A DNA stretch of 64,000 nucleotides from Flavobacterium yafengii (lineage in GTDB: Bacteria > Bacteroidota > Bacteroidia > Flavobacteriales > Flavobacteriaceae). The stretch spans positions 124,001 to 188,000 of the forward strand of contig NZ_JASCRY010000005.1 of the NCBI RefSeq assembly GCF_030010375.1, written 5' to 3'. A model generated the notes under the pieces. It was not told the DNA's origin. It saw only the letters and a program-made list of their open reading frames with translations, and did no database searches. A program made the position numbers and the translations under genes. Shown piece by piece: positions 43,206 to 52,349 of this stretch. Position 1 is the stretch's first letter, and each line of letters begins with the position of its first letter.

Positions 43206-44336
43206 CTATGAATTTAAAGTTATGGGAGTTCCGTGCGTATGCTTTATAATTTTTGATAATAAAAATGGAAATATAATTAATATACGCATCAATACTGCTG
43301 AAAGTTTTTGCTTTTGCAAAAGATTCGCTAACAATCGGCCTATTTTAAGTCTTTTCTTGAAATTAAAATTCCACTCCTGAATGTACTTTTCTTCTAGTTC
43401 TTTTCTGGATTTAATTTCATTGGTATAATATTTCTCTACTAATTCTGAAACAATTTTGGCACTATGAATAGCCATTGCCATTCCGTTTCCACACAATGGA
43501 TGAATGAGTCCTGCGGTATCGCCAATCATTAGAATATGATTTTCTACAGCTTGTTTTTTATCAAAAGATATTTGACTTATGGTTAAAGGTTTTTCAAAAA
43601 GCAATTTACTTTTTTCGAAAATTACTTTCAAATATGGGTTTTCTGAAACTACACTTTTTTGATATTCCTCTATATTTTTAAACTGCTTAAACGTCTCGTA
43701 ATCTGCTAAATAACAGATATTAATTATATCCTTTTCGACTTTAGAAACACCACAATATCCTCCTTTGAAATTATGTAGACCAACTTTATCATTTGGAAAG
43801 TTTCCCGAATAGTGAGCCTTAACAGCTAACCAATAAGATTTTTTTTGAATAAAATCTCTATTTAATTTTTGGTCAATGTTAGAACGTTTTCCAAATGCAC
43901 CAATAACTATTTCCGATTTTAAAATGTTTTTATCAGCAGTCGTAACTATAAATTGATTGTCTTCAAATTGTATATTTTCTACATTGTCTTGAAGAATTTT
44001 ACATCCGTTTTCAAGTGCTTTTTTATATAAATATTCGTCTAAAGTAAAACGACTAATTCCAAAACCGCCAAGAGGCAGAACACTTTTAATGGTTTTTCCG
44101 TTTGCTGTTGAAAACTCAAGATTTGTGATATTTGTAGGTTTTAAATTGGCTATGTTTAAATCCAACCAATTGAGATATGGTAAAACCTCATTAGATATAT
44201 ATTCGCCACAAACTTTATGTTTTGGATAATTATTCTTTTCAATGACTGTTACTTCAAGTCCTAATTTAGATAAATGTATAGCGGAAGTCAATCCAGCCAA
44301 ACCTCCTCCAATAATTATTACTTCTTTATCTTTCAT
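43206..44336 (-). CDS. FAD-dependent oxidoreductase (geranylgeranyl-reductase/monooxygenase-like)
   Basis: A 376-residue flavoprotein. The FAD loop is IIIGGGLAGLTSAIHL at the N-terminus, followed by KHKVCGEYIS, and the second FAD segment is MIGDTAGLIHPLCGNGMAMA. These are typical of the geranylgeranyl-reductase-related monooxygenase group. It would hydroxylate or oxidise the polyketide product. It is the first gene of the seven-gene operon. The C-terminal ~30 residues are hydrophobic and may contact the membrane, which fits a lipid substrate. Confidence 0.88.
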   Translation of the reverse strand: MKDKEVIIIGGGLAGLTSAIHLSKLGLEVTVIEKNNYPKHKVCGEYISNEVLPYLNWLDLNIANLKPTNITNLEFSTANGKTIKSVLPLGGFGISRFTLDEYLYKKALENGCKILQDNVENIQFEDNQFIVTTADKNILKSEIVIGAFGKRSNIDQKLNRDFIQKKSYWLAVKAHYSGNFPNDKVGLHNFKGGYCGVSKVEKDIINICYLADYETFKQFKNIEEYQKSVVSENPYLKVIFEKSKLLFEKPLTISQISFDKKQAVENHILMIGDTAGLIHPLCGNGMAMAIHSAKIVSELVEKYYTNEIKSRKELEEKYIQEWNFNFKKRLKIGRLLANLLQKQKLSAVLMRILIIFPFLLSKIIKHTHGTPITLNS

Positions 44337-44471
44337 ACGAAAGTAAATTTATGGATTTGTTTGACATTACTGTTATAACAAATGATAAAAAAACAAGCCT
44401 AATTATTTAATTTTATATAATGGCCCACAAATCATACTAAAATTATAGAATGCAAGTGCTTTTAAAAAAAA

Positions 44472-44516
44472 TTAGCCACAAATCAGCACAAATTAATTAG
44501 TGAAATTTGCGGCTAA
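44472..44516. repeat. Imperfect inverted repeat
   Basis: TTAGCCACAAAT (44472-44483) faces ATTTGCGGCTAA (44505-44516), with a single mismatch that becomes a G-U pair in RNA of one strand. It lies between the polyketide and MscS operons, 48 nt before the MscS stop codon. It looks like a repeat-type element of a kind I recall from Flavobacterium; no other copy was seen here. Confidence 0.6.
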
Positions 44517-44563
44517 AATGACACGATTAATTAATCAATTACTTTAATCGGTATAGATCGAAA

Positions 44564-45838
44564 TTACCTGTTGAAATTTCGAAAGTCGTTTCCTGTTGGT
44601 TCTTCAAAAACCTCCAGTTCAAATTCAGAAGTAATAGTTAATAGATGATCAAATATATCGGATATAATTGTCTCATATTTTAACCACTCTTTTTGTGAGC
44701 TAAAGCAGTAAATTTCTAATGGCAATCCTTTCGAGGTTGCCTCTAACTGGCGCACCATTATTATCATGTCTTTATTAATATCAGGATGCGCTGTAATATA
44801 TTTTTCGGCATAAATTCTAAAAACGCCTATGTTAGTCAATCTTCGGATGTTGACGGATACGATTTCATTATCAATTATTTCGGAATTAAATTTTTGAACA
44901 TCATTTTCTTTTGTAGTGATGTAATCTTGAATGAGTTTGTATTTTTTGAATTGGGAGAGCATTTTTTCATCACAAAACTGAAAACTACTGACTTTTAAAT
45001 AAATAGCTCTTTTTATTCGTCTCCCGCCAGAATCACTCATCCCGCGCCAGTTCTTGAAAGAGTCTGTAATAAAAGCGTAAGTAGGGATGGTAGTAATTGT
45101 TTTATCCCAATTTTGAACTTTTACGGTATTTAAATTGATCGACATTACATCTCCGTCGGCATCATATTTTGGCATCGAAATCCAGTCCCCTACCCGAGCC
45201 ATGTCATAAACGGACATTTGGATACTGGCAACAAACCCTAGAATAGTATCTTTGAAAATTAAAAGCAAAATAGCCGTCATGGCTCCCATGGCACCTAGAA
45301 AATAGAAAGGACTTTTACCTAATAGTAAAGATAAAACCAGGATTCCTCCAATAAAATAGACTACAATTTTAAGTACCTGAATGTAACTGGAAATTGGTTT
45401 ATCTTTTAAAATTAAGGTATTGGATACAATTTCATCAAATACTGATAATAAAATAATAGCAGAGCGGATTATTACTATAATTATAAAGATATTTGATAGA
45501 ATAATTACATATTCAATTGCTGTTGGGAAATCTCCAAAGATGTATGGAGCAACCAAAACAATAATGAAAGCAGGCACCAAATAGGCGATTTTTTCAAAAA
45601 TTTTTTTTTCTATTAAGACATCATCCCAAACTACTTTTGTCTTTAAAAAAATTTTATGCACAAAACGAACAATAACAATTTTAGTTAAATACCAAGATAA
45701 AAAGCTTATAATAAATAATACAAAAATAAGCGTCAAAAGTTTTAAATATAAAGCCAGCGTTGGGTCTAAACCAAAATCTTCAATAAACCATTTATCTAAC
45801 CAGAGCGCGATGTTGTATCTTTTTTCAATTTGAATCAT
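44564..45838 (-). CDS. MscS-family mechanosensitive channel, copy 2
   Basis: A 424-residue inner-membrane protein clearly paralogous to the one at 20365-21621. Shared stretches include KDTILGFVASIQMSV, RVGDWISMPKYDADGDVM and TIPTYAFITDSFKNWRGM, and both end in a Glu-rich tail closing near NDF. The first ~190 residues hold about five hydrophobic segments. It is transcribed alone on the minus strand, with about 230 bp on each side before the next gene. Confidence 0.9.
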   Translation of the reverse strand: MIQIEKRYNIALWLDKWFIEDFGLDPTLALYLKLLTLIFVLFIISFLSWYLTKIVIVRFVHKIFLKTKVVWDDVLIEKKIFEKIAYLVPAFIIVLVAPYIFGDFPTAIEYVIILSNIFIIIVIIRSAIILLSVFDEIVSNTLILKDKPISSYIQVLKIVVYFIGGILVLSLLLGKSPFYFLGAMGAMTAILLLIFKDTILGFVASIQMSVYDMARVGDWISMPKYDADGDVMSINLNTVKVQNWDKTITTIPTYAFITDSFKNWRGMSDSGGRRIKRAIYLKVSSFQFCDEKMLSQFKKYKLIQDYITTKENDVQKFNSEIIDNEIVSVNIRRLTNIGVFRIYAEKYITAHPDINKDMIIMVRQLEATSKGLPLEIYCFSSQKEWLKYETIISDIFDHLLTITSEFELEVFEEPTGNDFRNFNR

Positions 45839-45998
45839 AGGAAATTTAGCTTTATTTGTAAATATAGCTTTCCTATTCTAGGGAGTCAAAAACTACGCCC
45901 GAATTGTGTTTACATTAACATCTTGTTTATTTATCGGTATCTGTTTTTATATGCTTTAAATTACTTTTATCATCTTGACGTATAGGATTTTAAAACTA

Positions 45999-46036
45999 AA
46001 AACCCCTTTCGAAATTTAAATTTTGAAAGGGGTTTG
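45999..46036 (-). terminator. Intrinsic terminator of acs
   Basis: AAACCCCTTTC (46000-46010) and GAAAGGGGTTT (46025-46035) pair perfectly. On the minus strand a T-rich stretch follows. Confidence 0.8.
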
Positions 46037-46066
46037 AATTAAAATGTGCATTTTATAAAAAGGATG

Positions 46067-47974
46067 TTATAATTTTCCTTCTTTTATTTCTTCAACAATT
46101 TCTGGATTTAATAAGGTTGAAATATCTCCAAAATTAGAATAATCTCCTTCTGCTATTTTGCGAAGAATTCTTCTCATGATTTTTCCGGAGCCGGTTTTTG
46201 GTAAACCACTAACAAACTGAATTTTATCTAACTTAGCAATTGGTCCAATATGATCTGAAATGTGTTGATTAATCTCTTTGGCTAAATTTTCTTTATTTCT
46301 GGTTTCTCCTGTCTCCTTAAGGATTACAAAACCATATAATGCATTTCCTTTTATGTCATGTGGGAAACCTACAATTGCTGATTCAGCAACGGCTGGATGT
46401 TCATTTATGGCATCTTCAATAGGGGCTGTTCCCAGGTTATGGCCTGAAACAATCACCACATCATCTACTCTACCAGTTATTCGATAATACCCTACTTCGT
46501 CCCGTAAAGCTCCATCACCTGTAAAAAATTTACCTGGAAAAGCGGAGAAATAAGTGTCTTTATAGCGTTGATGGTCGCCCCAAATAGTTCTGGCAATTCC
46601 TGGCCATGGGAATTTAATACATAAACTACCATCTACTTGATTTCCTTCTATTTCATTGCGTTTTTCATCCATTAAAACCGGTTGGATTCCTGGTAATGGT
46701 AAAGTAGCATACGTAGGTTTTGTTGGTGTAACAAATGCCAAAGGCGAAATCATAATACCGCCGGTTTCTGTTTGCCACCACGTATCTACAACAGGACATC
46801 TTTTATCCCCAACGTGATCATTGTACCAGTGCCAAGCTTCTTCATTGATTGGTTCCCCAACAGATCCAATTACTTTAAGCGACTTCAATGGATATTTTTG
46901 TACAAATTCTATATTTTCTTTTGCCAAAGCACGAATAGCAGTTGGTGCAGTATAAAACTGTGTTACTTTGTGTTTTTCGATAACTTCCCAAAAGCGACTA
47001 AAATCAGGATACGAAGGAACTCCTTCAAAAATTACTGTTGTTGCTCCGTTCAATAATGGGCCATAAAGAATATAGGAATGTCCGGTAATCCAACCAATAT
47101 CGGCTGTACACCAAAAAACATCATTCTCTTCATAATTGAAAACATTCTTAAAAGTATAAGCAGTATATACCATATACCCTGCTGTAGTATGTACCATTCC
47201 TTTTGGTTTTCCTGTTGAACCTGAAGTGTACAGTATAAATAATGGATCCTCAGCATCCATTATTTCGGCAACATTATTGTCTGATGCTTGATCCAAAAGA
47301 GGTTGCAACCATTGGTCACGATCTTCTTTCATATTAATATCAGAATGAATTCTTTTGGTAACTAAAACTTTTTCGACAGAATTACATTTTTCCAATGCTT
47401 CATCAACGATTTCTTTTAAATCAATGGTTTTATTACCACGATAACCTCCATCAGATGTGATAACCATTTTACACTCACTGTCATTGATACGAGTGGCCAC
47501 AGCTGTAGACGAAAATCCAGCAAAAACAACAGAATGTATCGCTCCAATCCTTGCACAAGCTAATACTGAAACTGCTAATTCAGGAATCATTGGCAAATAA
47601 ATACAAACTCTATCTCCTTTTTTTATGCCTTGCTCACGCAATACGTTTGCCATTTTACAAACACGTTGGTGCAATTGATTATATGTGATGTGTAATGCCG
47701 ATTCAGAAGGATCATTTGGTTCAAAAATAATTGCTGTTTTTTCTCCTCTTTTAGCAAGGTGCCTATCTATACAATTTTTAACAATATTGACTTTTGCTTC
47801 AGTAAACCATTTTATATCGGCTTCAGCCATATTAAAATCAACAACTTTATCCCATTGTTGGTACCAAGTGAAATTTTCCTCTGCTATTTTACCCCAAAAT
47901 TTTCTAGGTTCACGAACTGATTTATTGTAATGTTTAAAATATTGTTCTAAATTTTCAATTTTGTAGTAGCTCAT
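46067..47974 (-). CDS. acs: Acetyl-CoA synthetase
   Basis: A 635-residue AMP-forming enzyme. The ATP-binding motif is LFILYTSGSTGKPKGMVHT near residue 260. The C-terminal PKTGSGKIMRRILR contains the conserved Lys that is acetylated in other bacteria. The length and motifs match Acs throughout. It turns acetate, ATP and CoA into acetyl-CoA in the cytoplasm. It has its own terminator. The DUF294/exonuclease-fold pair, found near acs in other bacteria, is on the other side of the polyketide operon. Confidence 0.95.
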   Translation of the reverse strand: MSYYKIENLEQYFKHYNKSVREPRKFWGKIAEENFTWYQQWDKVVDFNMAEADIKWFTEAKVNIVKNCIDRHLAKRGEKTAIIFEPNDPSESALHITYNQLHQRVCKMANVLREQGIKKGDRVCIYLPMIPELAVSVLACARIGAIHSVVFAGFSSTAVATRINDSECKMVITSDGGYRGNKTIDLKEIVDEALEKCNSVEKVLVTKRIHSDINMKEDRDQWLQPLLDQASDNNVAEIMDAEDPLFILYTSGSTGKPKGMVHTTAGYMVYTAYTFKNVFNYEENDVFWCTADIGWITGHSYILYGPLLNGATTVIFEGVPSYPDFSRFWEVIEKHKVTQFYTAPTAIRALAKENIEFVQKYPLKSLKVIGSVGEPINEEAWHWYNDHVGDKRCPVVDTWWQTETGGIMISPLAFVTPTKPTYATLPLPGIQPVLMDEKRNEIEGNQVDGSLCIKFPWPGIARTIWGDHQRYKDTYFSAFPGKFFTGDGALRDEVGYYRITGRVDDVVIVSGHNLGTAPIEDAINEHPAVAESAIVGFPHDIKGNALYGFVILKETGETRNKENLAKEINQHISDHIGPIAKLDKIQFVSGLPKTGSGKIMRRILRKIAEGDYSNFGDISTLLNPEIVEEIKEGKL

Positions 47975-48517
47975 GTTATAATTTTTTATAAAAGTATTAA
48001 ATCTCTCGCTATTCTTAAAATTATTTAAATCATAAATACTTGCTAAAAAAAATAGATTCGCAAATAAAAAAGCACTTTTAATACTAATTTGTTTAATTTT
48101 TGCTGTTTTTGGAAAAATAAGGAAAACACAAAAAGGCGAGATAGATTTAAATCCACCTCACCTTATGTATCAACAAAATTTAACAACAATTATTTTAGTA
48201 CTATGAACGATGATTTTTTGAACAATAATCAACCAAAACTATTTCGTTCAAATCAAGAAATTCTATTACTAATTTTTCAACATGATTAATTAAAAAATAA
48301 ACATAGATATTTTTTTACTACTTCCCAATCTTTTTAATAGGGACTACTTCACTCAACTTTAAGCTCGTTTAAAGTCAAGTGAATGTACAAGCATCCATAT
48401 CCATTTATCTTTTATTAATAAGTTTTAACTAATTCAAAATATTATGAAATCAAATGATATAGTGCTAATCCCAACACACCCTCTTATGTGGTAATTCCTA
48501 TTTTATTATCTATTATA
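47975..48517. other. 543-bp intergenic region downstream of ilvC, upstream of acs
   Basis: It holds two hairpins (48133-48164 and 48348-48383) that pair fully only in minus-strand RNA, because their mismatches become G-U pairs there. The left one is followed by a T-run. The acs promoter should lie between 47975 and about 48130, but no TAnnTTTG match was found. The possible 66-codon frame at 48089-48289 does not look coding. Confidence 0.55.
48133..48164 (-). terminator. Probable terminator of the ilv operon
   Basis: In minus-strand RNA AAGGTGAG...CTCGCCTT pairs along about 15 bp with three G-U pairs, then a U-rich stretch follows. It lies about 350 nt beyond ilvC. Confidence 0.6.
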
Positions 48518-49987
48518 TTATCCTATTTTTTTCATTGCAGTCATCGATTCTCTCAACCACTCACCCACTTCTTCAATTGGATGCTGACGAATACTTTTGT
48601 TTACAGCAATAAGAACCGCATTATCTACTCCATTTGAAGTTGAAAAAGATTTTCCTATTACATTAGTATCTACAGTTTTCATGAAATCAGTCAATAACGG
48701 TTTACAAGCATGGTCAAATAAATAACAACCATATTCTGCTGTATCCGAAATGATTCTGTTCATTTCATATAATTTTTTTCTGGCTACTGTATTTGCAATC
48801 AAAGGCAATTCGTGTAAAGACTCATAATATGCTGATTCTTCTATAATTCCTGTTTGAGTCATGGTTTCAAAAGCCAACTCTACACCAGCTTTTACCATTG
48901 CAATCATCAAAACACCATTATCAAAATACTCTTGTTCTGAAATATGTGCTGCTGTTGGCGCTGTTTTTTCGAAGTTAGTTTCTGCAGTTGCAGCTCTCCA
49001 AGTCAATAAATTAATATCATCATTAGCCCAGTCAATCATCATATTTCTTGAAAATTCACCAGAGATAATATCATCCATGTGTTTTTGAAATAACGGACGC
49101 ATGATATCTTTTAATTCATCTGCCAATTCATACGCTTCAATTTTTGCAGGATTTGACAAACGATCCATCATGTTTGTAATTCCGCCATGTTTCAAAGCTT
49201 CAGTTACAGTTTCCCAACCGTATTGAATTAATTTTGAAGCATAAGCAGGTTCAATTCCTTTTTCAACCATTTTATCAAAACATAAAATAGAACCTGTTTG
49301 TAACATTCCACAAAGAATGGTTTGTTCTCCCATTAAATCCGATTTTACTTCGGCTACAAATGAAGAGTTCAATACTCCAGCTTTGTGACCACCAGTAGCA
49401 ACTGCATACGCTTTTGCTTGTTCAAAACCTTCTCCGTTTGGATTATTTTCTGGGTGAACCGCAATTAAAGTTGGTACACCAAAACCTCTTTTATATTCTT
49501 CACGTACTTCAGATCCAGGACATTTTGGCGCACACATTATTACAGTAATGTCTTTACGAATTTGCATTCCTTCCTCTACAATATTAAAACCGTGAGAATA
49601 CGCTAAAGTTGATCCGTTTTTCATCAAAGGCATAATCGCTGTAACTACAGCAGTATGTTGCTTGTCTGGTGTAAGGTTACAAACCAAATCAGCCGTTGGG
49701 ATTAATTCTTCATACGTTCCCACTTTGAATCCATTATCAGAAGCATTTTTAAACGAAGCTCTTTTTTCTGAAATTGCATCTGCGCGCAATGCATAAGAAA
49801 TATCTAAACCAGAATCTCTCATGTTCAAACCTTGGTTTAAACCTTGTGCTCCACAACCTACAATGACTACTTTTTTTCCTGCTAAAGCTTTTATTCCGTC
49901 TACAAATTCAGATTGATCCATGAATTCGCATACGCCTAATTGTTCTAATTGTAATCTAAGTGGTAATGAATTGAAATAATTTGCCAT
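48518..49987 (-). CDS. ilvC: Ketol-acid reductoisomerase (class II)
   Basis: A 489-residue enzyme of the long, E. coli-like class. The NADPH loop is [16 protein letters not shown] near residue 36. Metal-binding acidic residues lie in the helical C-terminal half ([14 protein letters not shown]). It turns acetolactate or acetohydroxybutyrate into the dihydroxy acid in valine and isoleucine synthesis. It is the last gene of the ilvD-B-N-C operon, 49 nt after ilvN. Confidence 0.95.
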   Translation of the reverse strand: MANYFNSLPLRLQLEQLGVCEFMDQSEFVDGIKALAGKKVVIVGCGAQGLNQGLNMRDSGLDISYALRADAISEKRASFKNASDNGFKVGTYEELIPTADLVCNLTPDKQHTAVVTAIMPLMKNGSTLAYSHGFNIVEEGMQIRKDITVIMCAPKCPGSEVREEYKRGFGVPTLIAVHPENNPNGEGFEQAKAYAVATGGHKAGVLNSSFVAEVKSDLMGEQTILCGMLQTGSILCFDKMVEKGIEPAYASKLIQYGWETVTEALKHGGITNMMDRLSNPAKIEAYELADELKDIMRPLFQKHMDDIISGEFSRNMMIDWANDDINLLTWRAATAETNFEKTAPTAAHISEQEYFDNGVLMIAMVKAGVELAFETMTQTGIIEESAYYESLHELPLIANTVARKKLYEMNRIISDTAEYGCYLFDHACKPLLTDFMKTVDTNVIGKSFSTSNGVDNAVLIAVNKSIRQHPIEEVGEWLRESMTAMKKIG

Positions 49988-50036
49988 TTTTTATTATTTA
50001 ATGATTGTAAAATTTAATAGTTGATAGGTTTAAAAC

Positions 50037-50570
50037 TTAAACAGATTCCTGTTTAAGTTCTTCTAATAATGTTGAAATCTCCATTTTTGCTTTGGAAACT
50101 GATATTCTTCCGGAACGTACAAATTGCATGATTCCAAAAGGTTTTAATTTTTCGTACAACGATTCTATTTCAGCACGTTGTCCTGATTTTGAAATCACAA
50201 AAAAGTCTCTCGCAACTGTAACTATTTCGGAGTGGCTTTCTTTAATTATATTCTGAATTTGTTTTTCATCAAAAAGTAAGCTCGACTCAATTTTGAATAA
50301 TGCATTTTCCAAGAAAATAGTTTCTTCATCAATATGATAAAATGCTTTGATGACTTCAATTTGTTTTTCGATTTGTCCTACTATATTTTGTACCCATTTT
50401 TCGGTTGTATTAACCACAATTATAAATCTGGAAACATTTTCAATTTCAGATTCGGATACATTTAAACTCAAAATATTGATATGGCGTTTCAAGAATATTC
50501 CAGATATTCTGTTTAATAAGCCAACGTTGTTTTCTGAATAAACAGAAATGGTGAATGTTTTATTTTCCAT
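50037..50570 (-). CDS. ilvN: Acetolactate synthase small (regulatory) subunit
   Basis: A 177-residue protein with an N-terminal ACT domain (FTISVYSENNVGLLNRISGIF and the following ~65 residues) and a C-terminal domain typical of the IlvN/IlvH group. It stimulates the catalytic subunit and confers feedback inhibition by valine in relatives. It starts 4 nt after ilvB, so the two are translationally coupled. Confidence 0.93.
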   Translation of the reverse strand: MENKTFTISVYSENNVGLLNRISGIFLKRHINILSLNVSESEIENVSRFIIVVNTTEKWVQNIVGQIEKQIEVIKAFYHIDEETIFLENALFKIESSLLFDEKQIQNIIKESHSEIVTVARDFFVISKSGQRAEIESLYEKLKPFGIMQFVRSGRISVSKAKMEISTLLEELKQESV

Positions 50571-50574
50571 AATA

Positions 50575-52269
50575 TTAACTTAATCGGATATCAGAAACCG
50601 ATGCTCCTGTAGGAATCATTGGGAATACGTTATTTTCTTTTTCTACCATAACTTCAAGGAAATAGGATTCTTTTGAAGCCATCATTTCGGCAACGGCAGC
50701 ATCTAAATCTTCTCTTTTGGTTACTTTCTTTGCTTTGATATAATAGCCTTCAGCAATGGCTATAAAATTAGGATTGATCATTTCCGTAGAAGCGTATCTT
50801 TTGTCAAAAAATAATTGTTGCCATTGACGAACCATTCCTAAAAATTCATTGTTCAAGACCACAATTTTCACAGGAACTTTGGTTTGGAAAATAGTTCCTA
50901 ATTCCTGAATGGTCATTTGAAAACCTCCATCACCAATAATGGCTACTACTTCACGATCTGGCATTCCCATTTTGGCTCCAATTGCTGCAGGCAATGCAAA
51001 TCCCATAGTTCCTAAACCACCTGAAGTCACATTACTTTTGGTCGAATTGAATTTGGCATAACGACAAGCAAACATTTGGTGTTGTCCCACATCCGAAACC
51101 ATAATGGCGTCTCCTTTGGAATGCTTGTTGATCATTTCAATCGTTTCTCCCATAGAAATTCCTTCTCTCTTTGGTTTTAACTCGTCATTGATTACCGCTT
51201 CTAATTCTATTTCATATTTCTCTTTGAATTCATTGTGCCAAGCTTCATGAGAGTTGTTTTCGATTAAAGGAAGTAAAGCTGTTAAAGACTCTTTTAAGTC
51301 GGCCAAAACTGCTACAGTAGTTTTTACATTCTTATCTACTTCAGCTGGATCAATTTCAAAATGAATTACTTTGGCTTGTTTCGCATAAGTAGCTAAATTT
51401 CCTGTAACACGATCGTCAAAACGCATTCCAAGCGCAATTAAAACATCACATTCATTCGTCAAAACATTAGGGCCGTAATTTCCGTGCATTCCCACCATTC
51501 CTACATTCAATGGATGATCTGTAGGCATTGCCGAAAGTCCTAAAATGGTCCAAGCTGCCGGAATTCCTGATTTTTCAACCAAAGCTTTTAACTCGGCTTC
51601 CGCTTCACTAAGAATTATTCCCTGACCAAATATGATAAATGGTTTTTTAGCAGTATTAATTAACTCAGCTGCTTCCTTAACTTTTTCAGGATTTAAAACT
51701 GGTTTCGGATTGTAACTTCTAATACTGGTACATTTTTTATAACTGAATTCAATTTCGTCAAACTGAGCATTTTTTGTAATATCAATTAATACTGGACCCG
51801 GACGACCAGATTTAGCAATATAAAATGCTTTTGCAATGATTTCAGGAATTTCTGAAGCTTCGGTAATTTGGTAATTCCATTTTGTTACCGGAGTCGAAAT
51901 TCCAATAATATCAGTTTCTTGAAAAGCATCGGATCCCAGTAAATGTTTCCCTACTTGACCTGTGATACAAACCATAGGAGTCGAATCGATTTGCGCATCT
52001 GCAATTCCTGTAACTAAATTTGTTGCTCCCGGACCTGAAGTTGCAATGGCAACTCCCACTTTTCCTGTTGCTCTTGCAAAACCTTGTGCAGCATGAGTAG
52101 CACCTTGTTCGTGACGCACTAAAACATGCTGTAATTGATCTTGAAATTTATATAATTCGTCATAAACAGGCATTATGGCACCTCCTGGATAACCATAAAC
52201 CAAGTCTACTCCTTCTTCTAATAAGCATCTAATAACGGCTTCGGCGCCGGAAATTTTATTTGTTCCCAT
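50575..52269 (-). CDS. ilvB: Acetolactate synthase large (catalytic) subunit
   Basis: A 564-residue ThDP-dependent enzyme. VYGYPGGAIMPVYDEL and RHEQGATHAAQGFARATG, with the Glu that activates ThDP, lie near the N-terminus. The ThDP/Mg motif GDGGFQMTIQELGTIFQ followed by NNEFLGMVRQWQ is near residue 430-460. It makes acetolactate or acetohydroxybutyrate, the first common step of branched-chain amino acid synthesis. It lies 80 nt after ilvD and 4 nt before ilvN. Confidence 0.95.
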   Translation of the reverse strand: MGTNKISGAEAVIRCLLEEGVDLVYGYPGGAIMPVYDELYKFQDQLQHVLVRHEQGATHAAQGFARATGKVGVAIATSGPGATNLVTGIADAQIDSTPMVCITGQVGKHLLGSDAFQETDIIGISTPVTKWNYQITEASEIPEIIAKAFYIAKSGRPGPVLIDITKNAQFDEIEFSYKKCTSIRSYNPKPVLNPEKVKEAAELINTAKKPFIIFGQGIILSEAEAELKALVEKSGIPAAWTILGLSAMPTDHPLNVGMVGMHGNYGPNVLTNECDVLIALGMRFDDRVTGNLATYAKQAKVIHFEIDPAEVDKNVKTTVAVLADLKESLTALLPLIENNSHEAWHNEFKEKYEIELEAVINDELKPKREGISMGETIEMINKHSKGDAIMVSDVGQHQMFACRYAKFNSTKSNVTSGGLGTMGFALPAAIGAKMGMPDREVVAIIGDGGFQMTIQELGTIFQTKVPVKIVVLNNEFLGMVRQWQQLFFDKRYASTEMINPNFIAIAEGYYIKAKKVTKREDLDAAVAEMMASKESYFLEVMVEKENNVFPMIPTGASVSDIRLS

Positions 52270-52349
52270 GGGTACGTTTATTATTTTTTAGAATTAGAAA
52301 CATCTATTTAAAATATCTTGTTTTGTTTCTATCTCTTCTTTTTTGAAAA

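Noticed and set aside
48089..48289. A 66-codon plus-strand frame between acs and ilvC
   Set aside because: It runs across the ilv terminator hairpin, its composition is unlike a protein, and it has no promoter; only its last 28 codons (from 48203) look even slightly plausible.
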